Positions 45,208-56,328 of a stretch of 64,000 nucleotides of DNA are shown piece by piece. The position numbers and the translations under genes are program-made. Source of the stretch: Pegoplata infirma (Eukaryota > Arthropoda > Insecta > Diptera > Anthomyiidae); assembly GCA_963921195.1 (NCBI GenBank), contig OY992540.1:172081923-172145922 (forward strand), written 5' to 3'. Within the stretch, counting starts at the first letter, position 1. Every line of letters starts with the position of its first letter. A model generated the notes under the pieces. That model ran no database searches and was not told the DNA's origin. It worked only from the letters and a program-made list of their open reading frames with translations.

Positions 45208-45681
45208 TAGTGTCCGACCGAATACACCTTTTTTGGTCGAAGCCGAATAATCGGCCAAATTTTCACTATTCTGCCAAACCGAAGCCGAAGCCGAATATAA
45301 AAAAAAAAAAATATTTATATAGTAAAAACAAGAAAAAAAATAAAACTCGGCTCGGCGGGATACTCAAATGCATGAGAATGTTGTCTAGAATGATTTTATT
45401 TTAAAATTAAAAATTTTTTTGGATATTTTTGTAAAAAAATATATTTTAGAGTGTAAATTTTTTTCGACCGACATTTTTTTTGAATGTAAAAAATGTTTTT
45501 AGTTGCAAAATCACTTGGTTAAATGTTTTTGTGGCTTACTAATGTGATTCAAAGTTAGTTTAGTGTGTTTTTCAACACGTGAGCACAAATATTATACAAT
45601 TATTCGGTATTCGGCCAATTAGGCCAAAATTGTGGCCGAATAGTGCTTTTTGGCCGAAGCCGAATATTCGGTCGAACACTA
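45208..45681. mobile_element. hAT-like MITE with TAGTGT ends
   Basis: The ends TAGTGTCCGACCGAATA and TATTCGGTCGAACACTA are flanked by the perfect 8-bp duplication ATAGTTAG (45200-45207, 45682-45689). Both sub-termini reiterate GCCGAA / TTCGGC. Non-coding. Confidence 0.85.
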
Positions 45682-45915
45682 ATAGTTAGCTCAATATGAA
45701 ACTTAGAAAATTGCGTTTTGGATTTTCCAATTTTTCAAAACCTGGGCTAAATGTACTACTCTACAAAAATAAACTTTTTTTTTTGCACAGACTTCTAAAG
45801 TACATTTTCTACAGTATTTTGGGCTCGTAAGCACGAATCTGTCATCAGAAAAATTTAATTTTTGGATTTCTATCCCTTTACCCCAAACTTTGACCTCGGT
45901 GAGCGACCCCTAAAC

Positions 45916-46309
45916 TAGAGCTGCAAAACTATCGATGGTACTATCGATAGTATCGATAGTTTTATTTTTAAACGACTATCGATAGTTTTTACCCGATAGC
46001 GATACTATCGCCGAAAAAATATTAGCTTCAAAAAGATTGTCACTTGCTGAAAACTTAATCAAAAAGTGAACCGTTTTAAAAATCTTTATATCATTTTGCA
46101 ATAAAATAAAAAATAGACTGGAATGGCAGTGAACGCCAAAAACTGTCATTTGTGTGTTCAGAAGTACCAAGTTGTAATGAAAAAAATGTAATTTCATGCA
46201 AAATCTTACAATTCCTTAAAATATCTGATACTATCGATAGTATCGATAGTTTAAAAACAAACTATCGAAAATATCGAATGGGACGACTATCGATAGTTTT
46301 GCAGCTCTA
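45916..46309. mobile_element. hAT-like MITE with TAGAGCTGCAAAA ends
   Basis: The ends TAGAGCTGCAAAACTATCGA and TCGATAGTTTTGCAGCTCTA are flanked by the perfect 8-bp duplication CCCTAAAC (45908-45915, 46310-46317). Both sub-terminal regions are arrays of ACTATCGATAGT palindromes. Confidence 0.87.
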
Positions 46310-46773
46310 CCCTAAACCCCACCAAAGCTGCCTTTTTTTTTGGCTACTGCCTTTACATTACGAACCTCACAAAATTTTCGGTTCTAGCGGATCCAAATCT
46401 TGTTACTTATAATCTCATATAACACTATCCCAATCCTACCGAGTAATCCTATGTAAACTAAGCGAAAATAAGGGACAATCTAATATACATATTAAAGGAT
46501 TTTCCCTTCTTTTTCATATATGTATTTTTTGGTTGAATGGTAAATCGTTGTTATGCTGTTGTTTTCACTGCTGTAATATGCAAATTATGAAGAACTCTGC
46601 TGAAAATCAGAAGCATACCCTGTAATACTTACTTTACAACAAAGAAAAAATGTTGGGGGTTTTGTAAATAAAATTCCAAATAAAATGCAATTTTTCATAT
46701 TCAGAAAAGTGCATAATTTACAGCTGCATTAATTAAAGGCGGATAACACATGCAAGCTACTTACATTGTATAT

Positions 46774-47498
46774 TAGCGTGTCCCGAAAATTAAAAATTTT
46801 AGGGCATACCCGTAGAACGATGCTAATTAACGAGCTGATTACGAGAAAATAAATTAAAAATTTTTTGGCGGTCATCTTCAGGGAGCAACTTAAAGTTTTC
46901 ATCCGTGGTGCATTTGGCCAAAAAAAAAATATTTTTTTTTTATTTTTAAAATTGGTGCCAAAAGTTTCGTTAGCTAGAGTACATTGAGAAAAAAATATTT
47001 TTAAAGTTTTCATGGAGCAATTTTGGTCTAGCACAACGTTTTTAAATTTTGAAAAGGTGTAATTTATTACATATTTGTTTAAGTTTTTGTGTAAACCGGA
47101 GTTTGTAAGTGTTCTTTCAAGATTTTGTATAAAACGGAGTTTATGTTCAAGCTTTTGTATAAAAAGCAGTTTTTTAACAAAACTTAAAAAATATTGAATA
47201 AATTATGCATTTTCGAAGTTTCAAAACGTTGCGCTGGACCAAAATTGCTCCACGAAAACTATATAAATATTTTTTCCTTAATGTACTCTACCTAACAAAA
47301 CTTTTGGCACCAATTTAAAAAATAAAAAAAATATTTTTTTGACCAAACGCACTACGGATGCAAACTTTAAGCGCGGGTTGCGCCCTGAAGATGACCTCCA
47401 AAAATTTTTTAATTTATTTTAATCAGCTCTTCATTAAGCATCGTTTTAGGGGTATTCCCTAAAGAAATTCCAAAATTTCCCGATTTCGGGACATGCTA
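46774..47498. mobile_element. hAT-like foldback with TAGCGTGTCCCGAAA ends
   Basis: The ends TAGCGTGTCCCGAAA and TTTCGGGACATGCTA are flanked by the perfect 8-bp duplication TTGTATAT (46766-46773, 47499-47506). The arms pair to an apex near 47130 (CAAACTTTAAG, GGCACCAATTT and TTGCTCCA segments). The 101-codon minus frame is arm sequence with no domain. Confidence 0.85.
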
Positions 47499-47506
47499 TT
47501 GTATAT

Positions 47507-48440
47507 ATACTCAAAGTAATAACTCTGTAAAAATTTAAGAAAAATTATTTTTTAAATCTTTTTTATAAAAATTTGTATATCATGTACATATTTTTCTGCT
47601 AAAATGCAGTTTTTAGTAAAATATTCTTATTTCTTCTGTACTTAAGAACTAATTTTATCTGAAATTTAACGACTATCATCTCAATTTAAGTGGATTTTCT
47701 GTTTGCAAAAACTATAATTTATAAGCTTAATTTTTTTTTTATCAATACGATTGCCTTAAAAATTATGAAATCGGCAGCCTGGTTTTGCTAACAGCAAATA
47801 ACTGTTTTATAAAATAGCATATATTATTTATGACATTAAAAAATAAAATAGCAGCAACCTCTTAGAATTTTAATAAAAGTTTTCATATTACGACTACCAG
47901 ATTGCTAGTTACCTTTTTGTTTCAATGTGTTTTAGTTCAAGAGGAGCCAATATAGTTTTGTACCACCATTGAAATATACACTTCTTTTATCCTTAAAACT
48001 TAGATTGAAAGTTTACAAGGGTTAAGTAGAACAAGAATAAAGTTGATGAGTACTTCAACAAAAGAAAATTGCGTGGTTTTTCAAATAAATAAGAGAAATA
48101 TAAAAAAGTTTTGAAATCTTTGAATAAATTTTTCTCAGAAACTCTTTACAGTTGCAAAAGTAAAATATAAAGCTAAAATCATGAAGAGTCAGGCACTCTT
48201 TGATAAGATGCACTATGAGCCAGTGTAGCTCTCAGCATCAAAAAGAAATAAATATGTTAAACAAAGATATTTTTAATTAATTTAGTTTTTAACTAAATAA
48301 AAAAAATCTATTAACCAATACTTTTTTTTTATTTTTCATAATTTTTTTTTAATCCGCTCTAGAGGGTCAAAAAGAAGAGTAAAACGTAAGACCATTACCC
48401 ATTTATGTTTCTCCATTAATATTTGATCAAAATATAGTTG
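47507..48440. other. AT-rich spacer, nothing recognised
   Basis: No terminal repeats, RNA genes or coding regions can be supported in this stretch. Confidence 0.35.
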
Positions 48441-49310
48441 CACTAAAAAAAGACAGGACTAAAATTTTGAAAAAAAATTTTTAAAATAGTTCATGAATTT
48501 TACTAAAATTTTATTAAATTTAACTAAAAAATTTAAAGTTTTCATAACTTTAAGGAAAACATTATAGTTCATTTACTTATAAAAAGCTCACAATTTTCTT
48601 TAAATCGAGTTCTTTAATATTCTTACTGGCAGAGAAATTTTCACCAAATCTAAGAAACTTTATTTTTAAGATCTATTTCTTAAAAATGTGTGCACACACA
48701 ATTAGGGTGTTCCGTCGATTAATTCTTGTTCGATTAATCGAACAATTTTAGACGAATAATTGTTTGATTAATTTAAAATTGCAAATTTCGATTAAAGGAT
48801 TAATCGAAGAATTTATGCCGATTAATCGAATAATAATAACATATGGTTGTTCTGGAAATAAACAATCAAAATGTATGTTTCGATATGTTTCGTCATAAAG
48901 TTCGAAAAAATCTTTTTCTTTATAAAATTTATGAATTTGGAATTATTCGATTAATCGATCAATTTTATAATTTTATTTGTTTAATCGAATAAGTCAAAAA
49001 TGCCAAAAGTCGATTAATCGTTTAATCGAACAATAAAAAAACCCGATCAATTGAACACCCTACACACAATAAAGTTTAAGTTTACATAAAATTTACCAAA
49101 AATAACTTCATCGTATTACTCTTCTTATTTGATGAAGTATACTTCTAAGAATTTAGTTAATGACTTCTTAGAATTTCCAAAATGGCGATATCCCAAAAAC
49201 TAAGCGAGATAGAGCGAAAAGGGTAAATTTTTTAAAACAAAATTTCACCCGATGGAATAGCCTAACTCTACATATCTTTCGGGGAGTTAAAGTTTTGCCT
49301 AAAAAATAAT
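48441..49310. mobile_element. Truncated relative of the 9843 element
   Basis: It starts CACTAAAAAAAGACAGGACT and follows the same order as 9843-10320: AAATTTTACTAAAATT, TTTACTTATAA, TTCTTAAAAA and TGGCGATATC..AAAACTAAGCGAGATAGAGC. The right end is not found, probably because of a foldback beginning near 49288. A 360-bp hAT-like MITE interrupts it at 48703-49062. Confidence 0.5.
48703..49062. mobile_element. hAT-like MITE with ATTAATCG repeats
   Basis: The ends TAGGGTGTTC and GAACACCCTA are flanked by the perfect 8-bp duplication CACACAAT (48695-48702, 49063-49070). Both halves are dense in TCGATTAATCGA words, like the sub-termini of the hAT element at 53851. Confidence 0.85.
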
Positions 49311-49354
49311 GTTTCCTATACAAACTAATTTTTTTTTTTGATTTTTTAATTATA

Positions 49355-50634
49355 AGGCTTGTTTTTTGCAGACCGGATTAAGATTAGGATTAACTTTATT
49401 TAGTTAAAAAAATAGGTCAAATCAGGTCCAGAAAATTTTTTTTATAATTTTTTTCTGCATCTACGTAAAAAAAGTACATATAAACAGAAACAAAATTAAG
49501 CGTTGTCCAAAATGTAAAGAATGAAAAATAAAATAAGTTAAATCCAGGATTTACTCAGATTTAATAACACCATTTTACATTTTGGACAACACTTATTTTT
49601 TCTTATTTATATTTATCAATTGTATGTAGATTTAGAAAAAAAATTTCTAAGCTTGATTTGACTAATTTTTGAACTAAATGGAGTTAATCCTACACTCAAA
49701 ATAATAACTCTGTTAAAATACAGAGATACTCTGCTGAGCCAGCAGAAAATACCATAGATTTTCAACCAGCAAGATTTTTTGTTATTTTACGAAGAAAACT
49801 CTGTAAAATGATTTTGATAAAAAAAAAACTGTAAATTTACAGAATTATCTGTAAAATGTTGATGAAAGCGACCAGAATATTACCAAGACGCATGGATAAG
49901 TAATAACTTGACACAAATAAAGGCAAATGCCATCATTTAAATGCGGTCGCTTAAATGTTTCCCACGCGAATGTTAAACTTTGTAGAAATAATTTATAAAT
50001 TTGCCAGATCTTCTCACGGTTTTTTTTTCATAAACTTATTATTGTCAGTTCCACATTTGAGCGGGGTCATTCCAATAAACACTTTTATAATAGTGAAATC
50101 GTTTAAGAATGCCTTGACTTCCTAATATATCTTTTAAATACGCTTGAGATGGTCACTTTTTGATTCCTGATCAATTTCTCCTTCCTTAAGTGCAGGAGTA
50201 CCTCCAATTTTACATGACATCCTCGTAAAATTTATGAGCTTTTATTGTAATTTAAGACGCTTTTTAAAGAGGGGTTGAAATATTAGGAAGTTTTTTGAAG
50301 ATATTTTTATTTGAAAACTGTATTACAGAGCGGCAAGTAAAATTACAGATGAAATTTAGTATTTTGGTTACAAGAAAAAAACAATGTATTTTTCCAAAAT
50401 ATTTATTTTAGCAAAAAACTGTTTATTATCTGTAAAATAAAGATTACAGTGTATAATTACAGAAAAATGTAGTTTTTCGGTCACAAGAAAATACAAAGTA
50501 TTTTCTTAAAATCTGTATTTCAGCAGATAACTTTGTCAAATATCTGTCGAATTGTGATTACAGTCATTTTACAGAGTATTTTACAGAGTTATTATTTTGA
50601 GTGTAATCTTAAACTGGTCTGCAAAAAAAAAACC
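49355..50634. mobile_element. Foldback with GGTCTGCAAAA-type ends
   Basis: The ends AGGCTTGTTTTTTGCAGACC and GGTCTGCAAAAAAAAAACCT are inverted. The arms include GATTAAGATTAGGATTAACT and its complement, plus ACATTTTGGACAAC. The right arm is split by the MITE at 49693. A homologous foldback is found at 52787-56328. It lies in the loop of a further inverted repeat (GTTAAAGTTTTG.. near 49288 and CAAAACTTTAAC near 50693), so its own duplication is hard to define. Confidence 0.6.
49693..50602. mobile_element. CACTCAAAATAA MITE, copy 2
   Basis: The ends CACTCAAAATAATAACTCTG and its complement are flanked by TA. It starts and ends nearly identically to the 600-bp copy at 6312, but the middle (about 49880-50330) is longer. 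The homologous foldback near 56288-56320 reads GTTAATCGTAATCTTAATCC without interruption, an empty site. Confidence 0.82.
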
Positions 50635-51406
50635 TAATAATTAAAAAATCGAAAAAATTTTTGGTTTGTATGGGAAAAAAAAATTTTGGGACAAAACTTT
50701 AACACTCCAAAGGCACGGGTTAAGTTTTCCGATTTGGTCCGGGAATTCCCGGAAAAACTCTGACGGGAATTCCCGGGAATTTTTTTCCCTCGGAAAATCC
50801 GAGATTTTTATAAAATTAACCTTTTTCATAAATACGCTTATTTTAATTAAATTTTTAACATATTGTACCAGAAAAAATGGTTTAAAAAGTGTCCTCTCAA
50901 AACAGCATCTTTAAAAAAATATGCAAAAGAAGAGTTTGGGAAAGACTAGGTTGACTATGATTCAATAATTTTTAAAAGCAATTAATCGAAAAGCAACAAC
51001 AAAATTTTGTTCCGAACCTAGAAAATTTAAAACATTTTAATCGTTCAACTGTTGACAAGTGTGGGCGTGTTTTAGTTTAACTCCGTGCTGTTAAGTGAAT
51101 TATGATATTGTTCGTAATAGGTTAGTTCGTAATAGGTACTTTTGTCATATTTTCTTGACCACATCAAGGAAAATGAAAATATGGACACAAATGATACCGG
51201 TTTAATTCGAGGCTCAGCATCACCGACTGGTGCTGGTCTAGCACTGGTCTTAAGGTTGCGACCTTGTAGTCCGGCCTTGATTGTGGTAGGGGTGCTCAGC
51301 CTCATATGGGTGGTAAAAAAAAAAAAACTTAAGCCATCAAAGATTTCTTTCATATAAGAGTCAATGTCTACAAGGGCGACCAGAGGCATATTTTGGACGC
51401 AGCCCA

Positions 51407-51727
51407 GTGGCAGAATCGGCTGGGGGGGGGGGGAATCTGGAAGAGGTTGATATTCAGCTGACCGATTCTAGGCTGATGGAAGATGCATCTGGCATTTTCG
51501 AAACCGAATCTGGTAACGAATGCGACCTCTGTGATGACACGGAAGATAAATCGGATATCGCGATGGGTGACATTCAGGACGAGGCCCATGCAGTGAGGAA
51601 TTCGGAGAGTTCTGTTGCCTCCGATTCAGAACAGATGACTTATTCGAAACCGAATATGGGGACGAATGCGACCTCTTTGATAACACTGAGGATGAAGACG
51701 GTGGTTGAAAGGATGTTGGAAAAATAG
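51407..51727 (+). CDS. Acidic 106-codon frame upstream of LINE remnant
   Basis: This open frame follows a 12-G run and encodes an acidic, Ser/Glu/Asp-rich polypeptide. It contains an imperfect internal duplication: FETESGNECDLCDDTED is echoed at nucleotide level near 51650-51700, where it is out of frame. Its base composition is less AT-rich than the surroundings, and it sits directly upstream of a decayed LINE endonuclease region on the same strand. It may derive from an ORF1 or linker of that element, or from another transposon, but I recognise no domain. The frame may be chance preservation. Confidence 0.3.
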   Translation: MAESAGGGGNLEEVDIQLTDSRLMEDASGIFETESGNECDLCDDTEDKSDIAMGDIQDEAHAVRNSESSVASDSEQMTYSKPNMGTNATSLITLRMKTVVERMLEK

Positions 51728-51769
51728 CAAGATCTGGGCGAAAATGGCTTATATTTAAGCCATTTTTCT

Positions 51770-52690
51770 TTTTATCAACTTTTAGTGATATGGATGTTAC
51801 AGCGGCTAGCTTAGAGCTGGATGGGAAGTCTATTTGGCTCGCCTCGGCGTTTTTTTCCGGGGCTACTACCCCCGCAGAAGGTTGGCGGTCTGAGTCGGAA
51901 GTCTGAATCTAGGGGCACCAGTTAGTAGTGTGCAGTGATGCCAATGCACATGATTCGATATGGGGAAGTACAGACACAAATGATTGATGCGAGTCACTTT
52001 TAGAATTTTTGTTAAGGGTAGTGAACCAACTTTCGTTACAAGTACGCGGCAAGAGGTTCTTGAAGTAATTCTTGTAACAGATACATTGTCTGATAGAATT
52101 GATGACTGGAGAGTTTTGGAAGAGCATTCTTTCTCAGATCATCGCTACATTGAGTTTTAACTCAGGGAGAGTGCCCCGGTTGAGACTGCCTCTAGAAATC
52201 TGAGAAAAACAAACAAAGTAAAATATAGGGAGACTTTTTCCTTGCTTTTGGGTGAAGTACCCTTATCTGAACCGCATAGTTTGGTGGAAATTGACTGTCT
52301 GGTTGACCATATAACAAATGTTTGTAATAGGTGTCTGGATGCGTCTTGCCCTTCTGCAAAGCCTAGAGGGAAAAAAGCCACATTAATGGTTAAATGAGTT
52401 GCAGACGAGCAGAGATTCCTGCAGAAAGCAGGAATCTCTTAAATAAGGCTAAATCTTCAAGAGCGGGCGAGGACTGGTCTGCATACATGCTACAACTTAA
52501 GAATTATAAGAAGATGATCAGAATTGCCAAATGTGATTCTTGAAAAACTTCTGTGGAAAAATTGAAGACGTTTCTGAGGCATCCAGGCAAATAAAACTGA
52601 AAAAAGTTTTTAAAAGGTGAACTAGCGTGTATTTTAGTGAATCTATTTGAAGCTTCGAAGGTCTTAGATAATCTTTTGCAACGCAAAAAA
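51770..52690 (+). pseudogene. Decayed LINE endonuclease and linker
   Basis: Translated in shifting frames, this stretch reads like a LINE APE-type endonuclease: a KSIWLASAFFS segment (near 51830), a DANAHDSIWGSTDTND-like block (near 51935-51990), then TFVTSTRQEVLEVILVTD and the C-terminal SFSDHRYIE (52024-52155). A basic linker typical of LOA/R1-type ORF2 follows (KPRGKK near 52362, then KSSRAG, KMIRIAK), up to EDVSEASR near 52570. Stops and frameshifts break it (a stop ends the segment after SDHRYIEF). The RT domain is missing. It could be the 5' portion of a LINE related to copies 1 and 2, but there is no overlap to prove it. Confidence 0.65.
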
Positions 52691-53850
52691 ACGTGTCTAA
52701 GAAAATTATTTTTTTTTCTTATGAAGATCTCGTACTTTTATTTTACTTTTTAATTGTTTTTTTGTGTTGTAATTAGTTGCACACATATTAGCCTTGTTTT
52801 TTTGCATTGGATTAAGATTAGGGTTAACTTTATTTTATTTAAAAAGTGGGTCTAATCTGGTCAAACAATTTTTTTTTAATTTTTTTCTGAATCTACATCC
52901 AATTAACAATAATAAGATAAAAACATTAGCCCAGCAAAAACTTGCATTACCAAGTAATGAAATGTGTAATGCGAAATTCAAAAGTTATAACTACTTCTGA
53001 TTCAAATTACCTTTCCCATTACATGTGCAAGCAAATGTGCCAAATGTAATGATTATTAAACCAGTATTAATAACTAATTACATATATGAGGAGTTCCGGC
53101 TAAGACTTAAATTTTGAGGTAAAAAAGATGTGATTTTTGTTTTGATGGCACATCGATGAAAGTTGGCATAAATATTAGAAGCTATTTAAGAATAAGAAAT
53201 TCGTTCGCGTCAATTAAATCGCGGAAGGGGGTTAAAAGTTATGGCGGTTTTAAGATTTAGCGGTTTTAAAAAATCTTTAAAATATTTTAAATATTTTTTT
53301 TCTACACATTTGTTGCATGCGTTATTAAAACATGCCAGGATATATCATTTCTTCTAAAATATATGATATAAATTTAACCCTTTAATGACCAAACGATTTA
53401 AAAAAAAAATATCTAAGTACCTAAAATCGCGATTAATTCGCGGTAAAAGAAAAGTTTCACAATTTTTTATAACATATTTAGGCAATGCGCGTTGGTATTA
53501 CTGAAAAAACAAATTACGGAAAATCGTATCTTTGAACCAGTGTTTAAAAAAATTGGTGATGCTTTTTTGTAACAAGAAAATTTAATATGGTCCAAAAAAT
53601 CTATAATCATCAAAATTTTTTAACCCGCCTCTGATTTTATGATGACACATCAAGTGGGCTTTCATTTAAAAAAAATTTCATCCGATTTCGTGTAAAGCCT
53701 TAGATGTGCCAGATCAAAACAGGTTTAGATAAAATCATCGCGCTTTCCGCTCAGAATGACTTAAAGTAAAAAGTCAAAAAGCAAATCAGTTCTACTCGTT
53801 AAGGCACGTCTTTTGGTGTATTAAAATGAACATGATGCATTAATTGCTAC

Positions 53851-55089
53851 TAGAGTTGTCAGTCGATTAAGAATAATTCGATTAATCGATCAAACAAAAC
53901 CCAACTCTTGTTCGAATAATTCAAAAATGACGATTTTCGAATAACGAATAAATCGATTAATTAATGTCGATTAATCGAACAATTTTTTTTTAATTAAAAA
54001 ATTAAATAAATGCTTAGGATTTGATTTATTCTCATAAATTTTGAAAGATTTTATACAAAATGTAGGAAAGATTAAATATATTGTAGCAATAGCCCTGGAT
54101 AGCACATCAATTATAGAATTAGAGGGAGTTATAAAGTTTTTATTAAATAATTTAGAAAAAATTATTAATTCTTTTGCATCAGACTTACTAAAACGAATTT
54201 AAATAAGAATTAATGAGAGACGTATAAAAGTGTTAAATATGTTAATAATTTTTCTAAATTCTGGAACTTTTTCGAGCAATGAAAGTTTCTTAAAATATTC
54301 TCCAAAAAGCGAAACAAAGGAATATGCAAATGAATTATACTCCAGATTATTTTATGTTGAAAGTAATCACAATAATTCAGATAAAAGTATTGAAATGGAG
54401 AAAGTTATTAGTAATGAAAATAATAATCTTTTATGCGAGTTAAATAATTCAATTCACAGTATTAAAAATTCAGAAAATAAAAAGGACTTCAGCGATATAT
54501 CAGACGATATGATATATTTGGGAAAATCTGAAAAAAGAACAGAAAAATTAGATAAACTTTTGTATGCTCTTCTTACTATATCACCTACTTCAAAAATTAG
54601 CGAAAGAGTGTTTTCAAACTCTAATTTAATAAAAACAAAAATCGTTTGAAAGCAAATAAATTTAGTCAACTTTTATTTTTAAAGGATTATTTCTTAAGAA
54701 CAACTTAAATTGTCTTATTTGACAAAAATTAAAATCAGTTATGATATATTTTGTCTGAATACTTCAAATAATAATTTGTATTTGAATTATTTCTCAACAA
54801 GTATTAAAATCGACATCCATTAATTAAAAGTGATAAATTTTTAAGTTTTTTTTAACTTTTAACTATTTTATTTTTAAGTTTTTTATGCATTTTTTCGTTA
54901 ATAAAAATGTTAACTTTCTTATTTTAAGCTTTTTTATATGAATTGTTTATTTTTTAAAATAATTTTTTTATTCGTTATTCTCTTCGATTAATCGAATAAA
55001 TTTTGATCTTTAATCGTTTGATCGAACGAGGAAAAACAATTATTTGAATTATTCGAACAAAGTTGAAAGTCGAATAAGTGACAACTCTA
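53851..55089. mobile_element. hAT element remnant with intact ends
   Basis: The ends TAGAGTTGTCA and TGACAACTCTA are flanked by the perfect 8-bp duplication ATTGCTAC (53843-53850, 55090-55097). Both sub-termini reiterate TCGATTAATCGA-like words. The 1239-bp element is far shorter than an autonomous hAT element. It retains only the C-terminal part of a transposase, so it is an internally deleted copy with complete cis ends. Confidence 0.9.
54230..54649 (+). CDS. hAT transposase C-terminal dimerisation domain (fragment)
   Basis: A 139-codon frame. Residues about 107-134 (LDKLLYALLTISPTSKISER then VFSNSNLI) match the pattern of the hAT family C-terminal dimerisation region, whose core is ..L..IPATSA.SERVFS... 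A low-complexity Asn/Ser/Glu-rich stretch (residues 45-100) precedes it. Upstream sequence (54050-54230) looks like further degraded transposase with stops. The DNA-binding zinc finger and catalytic core are absent, so it cannot transpose on its own. It lies inside a hAT element with intact ends. Confidence 0.8.
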   Translation: MLNMLIIFLNSGTFSSNESFLKYSPKSETKEYANELYSRLFYVESNHNNSDKSIEMEKVISNENNNLLCELNNSIHSIKNSENKKDFSDISDDMIYLGKSEKRTEKLDKLLYALLTISPTSKISERVFSNSNLIKTKIV

Positions 55090-56328
55090 ATTGCTACTAA
55101 AAAAAATTGGAAACAGATTTGCAAATTTCGCTCATTTTCAAAAATGCCATACAATTTTTGCAATTTATTTTTTATAAACCCGCCAGTGATTTTTTTATGT
55201 AAACTCCTAAAAAACTCGGTTTACGCAAGAGTCCACCAAATTTCGAATGAAACCGCGAATGTGCCTCGCGAAAAACTGGTATTTTAAAAAAATTACGTTT
55301 TTTCTTTCGAACTTTGATCTGCTGAAACTCCTTAACAATTCGTGGCACATTAACGGGATTAATTCCAAAATGTTAAGAATTACAACAGCTACCAACTCTA
55401 GTTCAACTTTTTTCATTTTATAGAGGGGGCCGAAATCGCTGATCAAAAAACCTCGAAAATTTAAAAACTTTTAATTTTTGGTTTCAAAACTCAAGCCAAC
55501 ATTAAAATAATCTTTTATATGTACTGACTTTGTGTTATGTCGGAAAAGATTAAAAAAAAAGGAGAACTTAAAAAAAAATGCGAAAGAAGGTAAAAACTAT
55601 GGATTATTTCAAGCCATTTTTTTATCGATTTTTCAACTTTAACCCTCTGTAACTTTTACGGATAAAGTGGGGTAATCCTTAAACATTGCTCAGTGATGGT
55701 TCAAGGTCTTGTTTACACAACTGCATTTACAGATTTTCTAAATTCCAAAAACTGCCGTTTTTTTTAAACATTTATTTCAGTTTCCCTGAGTTGAAATTTA
55801 AAAAAGATTTCATGATATACTTATAGGTAATGAAAAAATTATTTAAAAACAAAAAATTTAAAAAATAAAAAATATTTAATTTAATTTTATTTTTATTTAA
55901 AATAATGTACAGTGAGTCAAAAAGTGAAAATCTAGTTCTGAAATTTTTTTATTTTATTATATATACTTATGTAAGTCATTATTAATAAGTCCTTATTTTA
56001 CATTTCAAAATAGTGCTAAAGGTAATTTTCTGTCATTACTAAGTAATTCGAATGGTAATGATGTGTCATTACCAAGTTTTTGCTGGGTAGTAAGCTGAGG
56101 TAAAAACGTAAAGAATGAAAAATAAATTTAAGTTAAATCCTAGGATTAAATCGGATATATTTATACCATTTTACATTTTGGACAACGCTTAATTTTTTCC
56201 CTGTTTGTATTTACTTATTTTATGTAGATTCAGAAATAAATTATAAAAAAGTGTCTGGACTTGATTTGACCTATTTTTTAACTACTTAAATAAAGTTAAT
56301 CGTAATCTTAATCCGGTCTGCAAAAAAG

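Larger units (their letters stand above)
52930..56087. mobile_element. CCCAGC-family element, copy B
   Basis: The ends CCCAGCAAAAACTTGCATTA and ACCAAGTTTTTGCTGGG are flanked by TAG (52927-52929, 56088-56090). The first ~150 bp and last ~270 bp match copy A at 19567-21943. Between them are GGCACAT-bearing diverged repeats (53090-53800, 55200-55800) and a hAT element. Copy B supplies empty sites for the insertions found in copy A. Confidence 0.72.
52787..56328. mobile_element. Foldback homologous to 49355, split by a CCCAGC element
   Basis: The left end (TAGCCTTGTTTTTTTGCA) and right end (TGCAAAAAAGCCTA) and the adjoining GATTAAGATTAGGGTTAACT / AGTTAATCGTAATCTTAATC segments match the foldback at 49355. 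About 140 bp of the left arm and 240 bp of the right arm remain on either side of the nested element at 52930-56087. Confidence 0.6.

Noticed and set aside
46152..46412. 86-codon plus-strand frame
   Set aside because: It straddles the right end of a MITE with a clear 8-bp duplication and has no domain.
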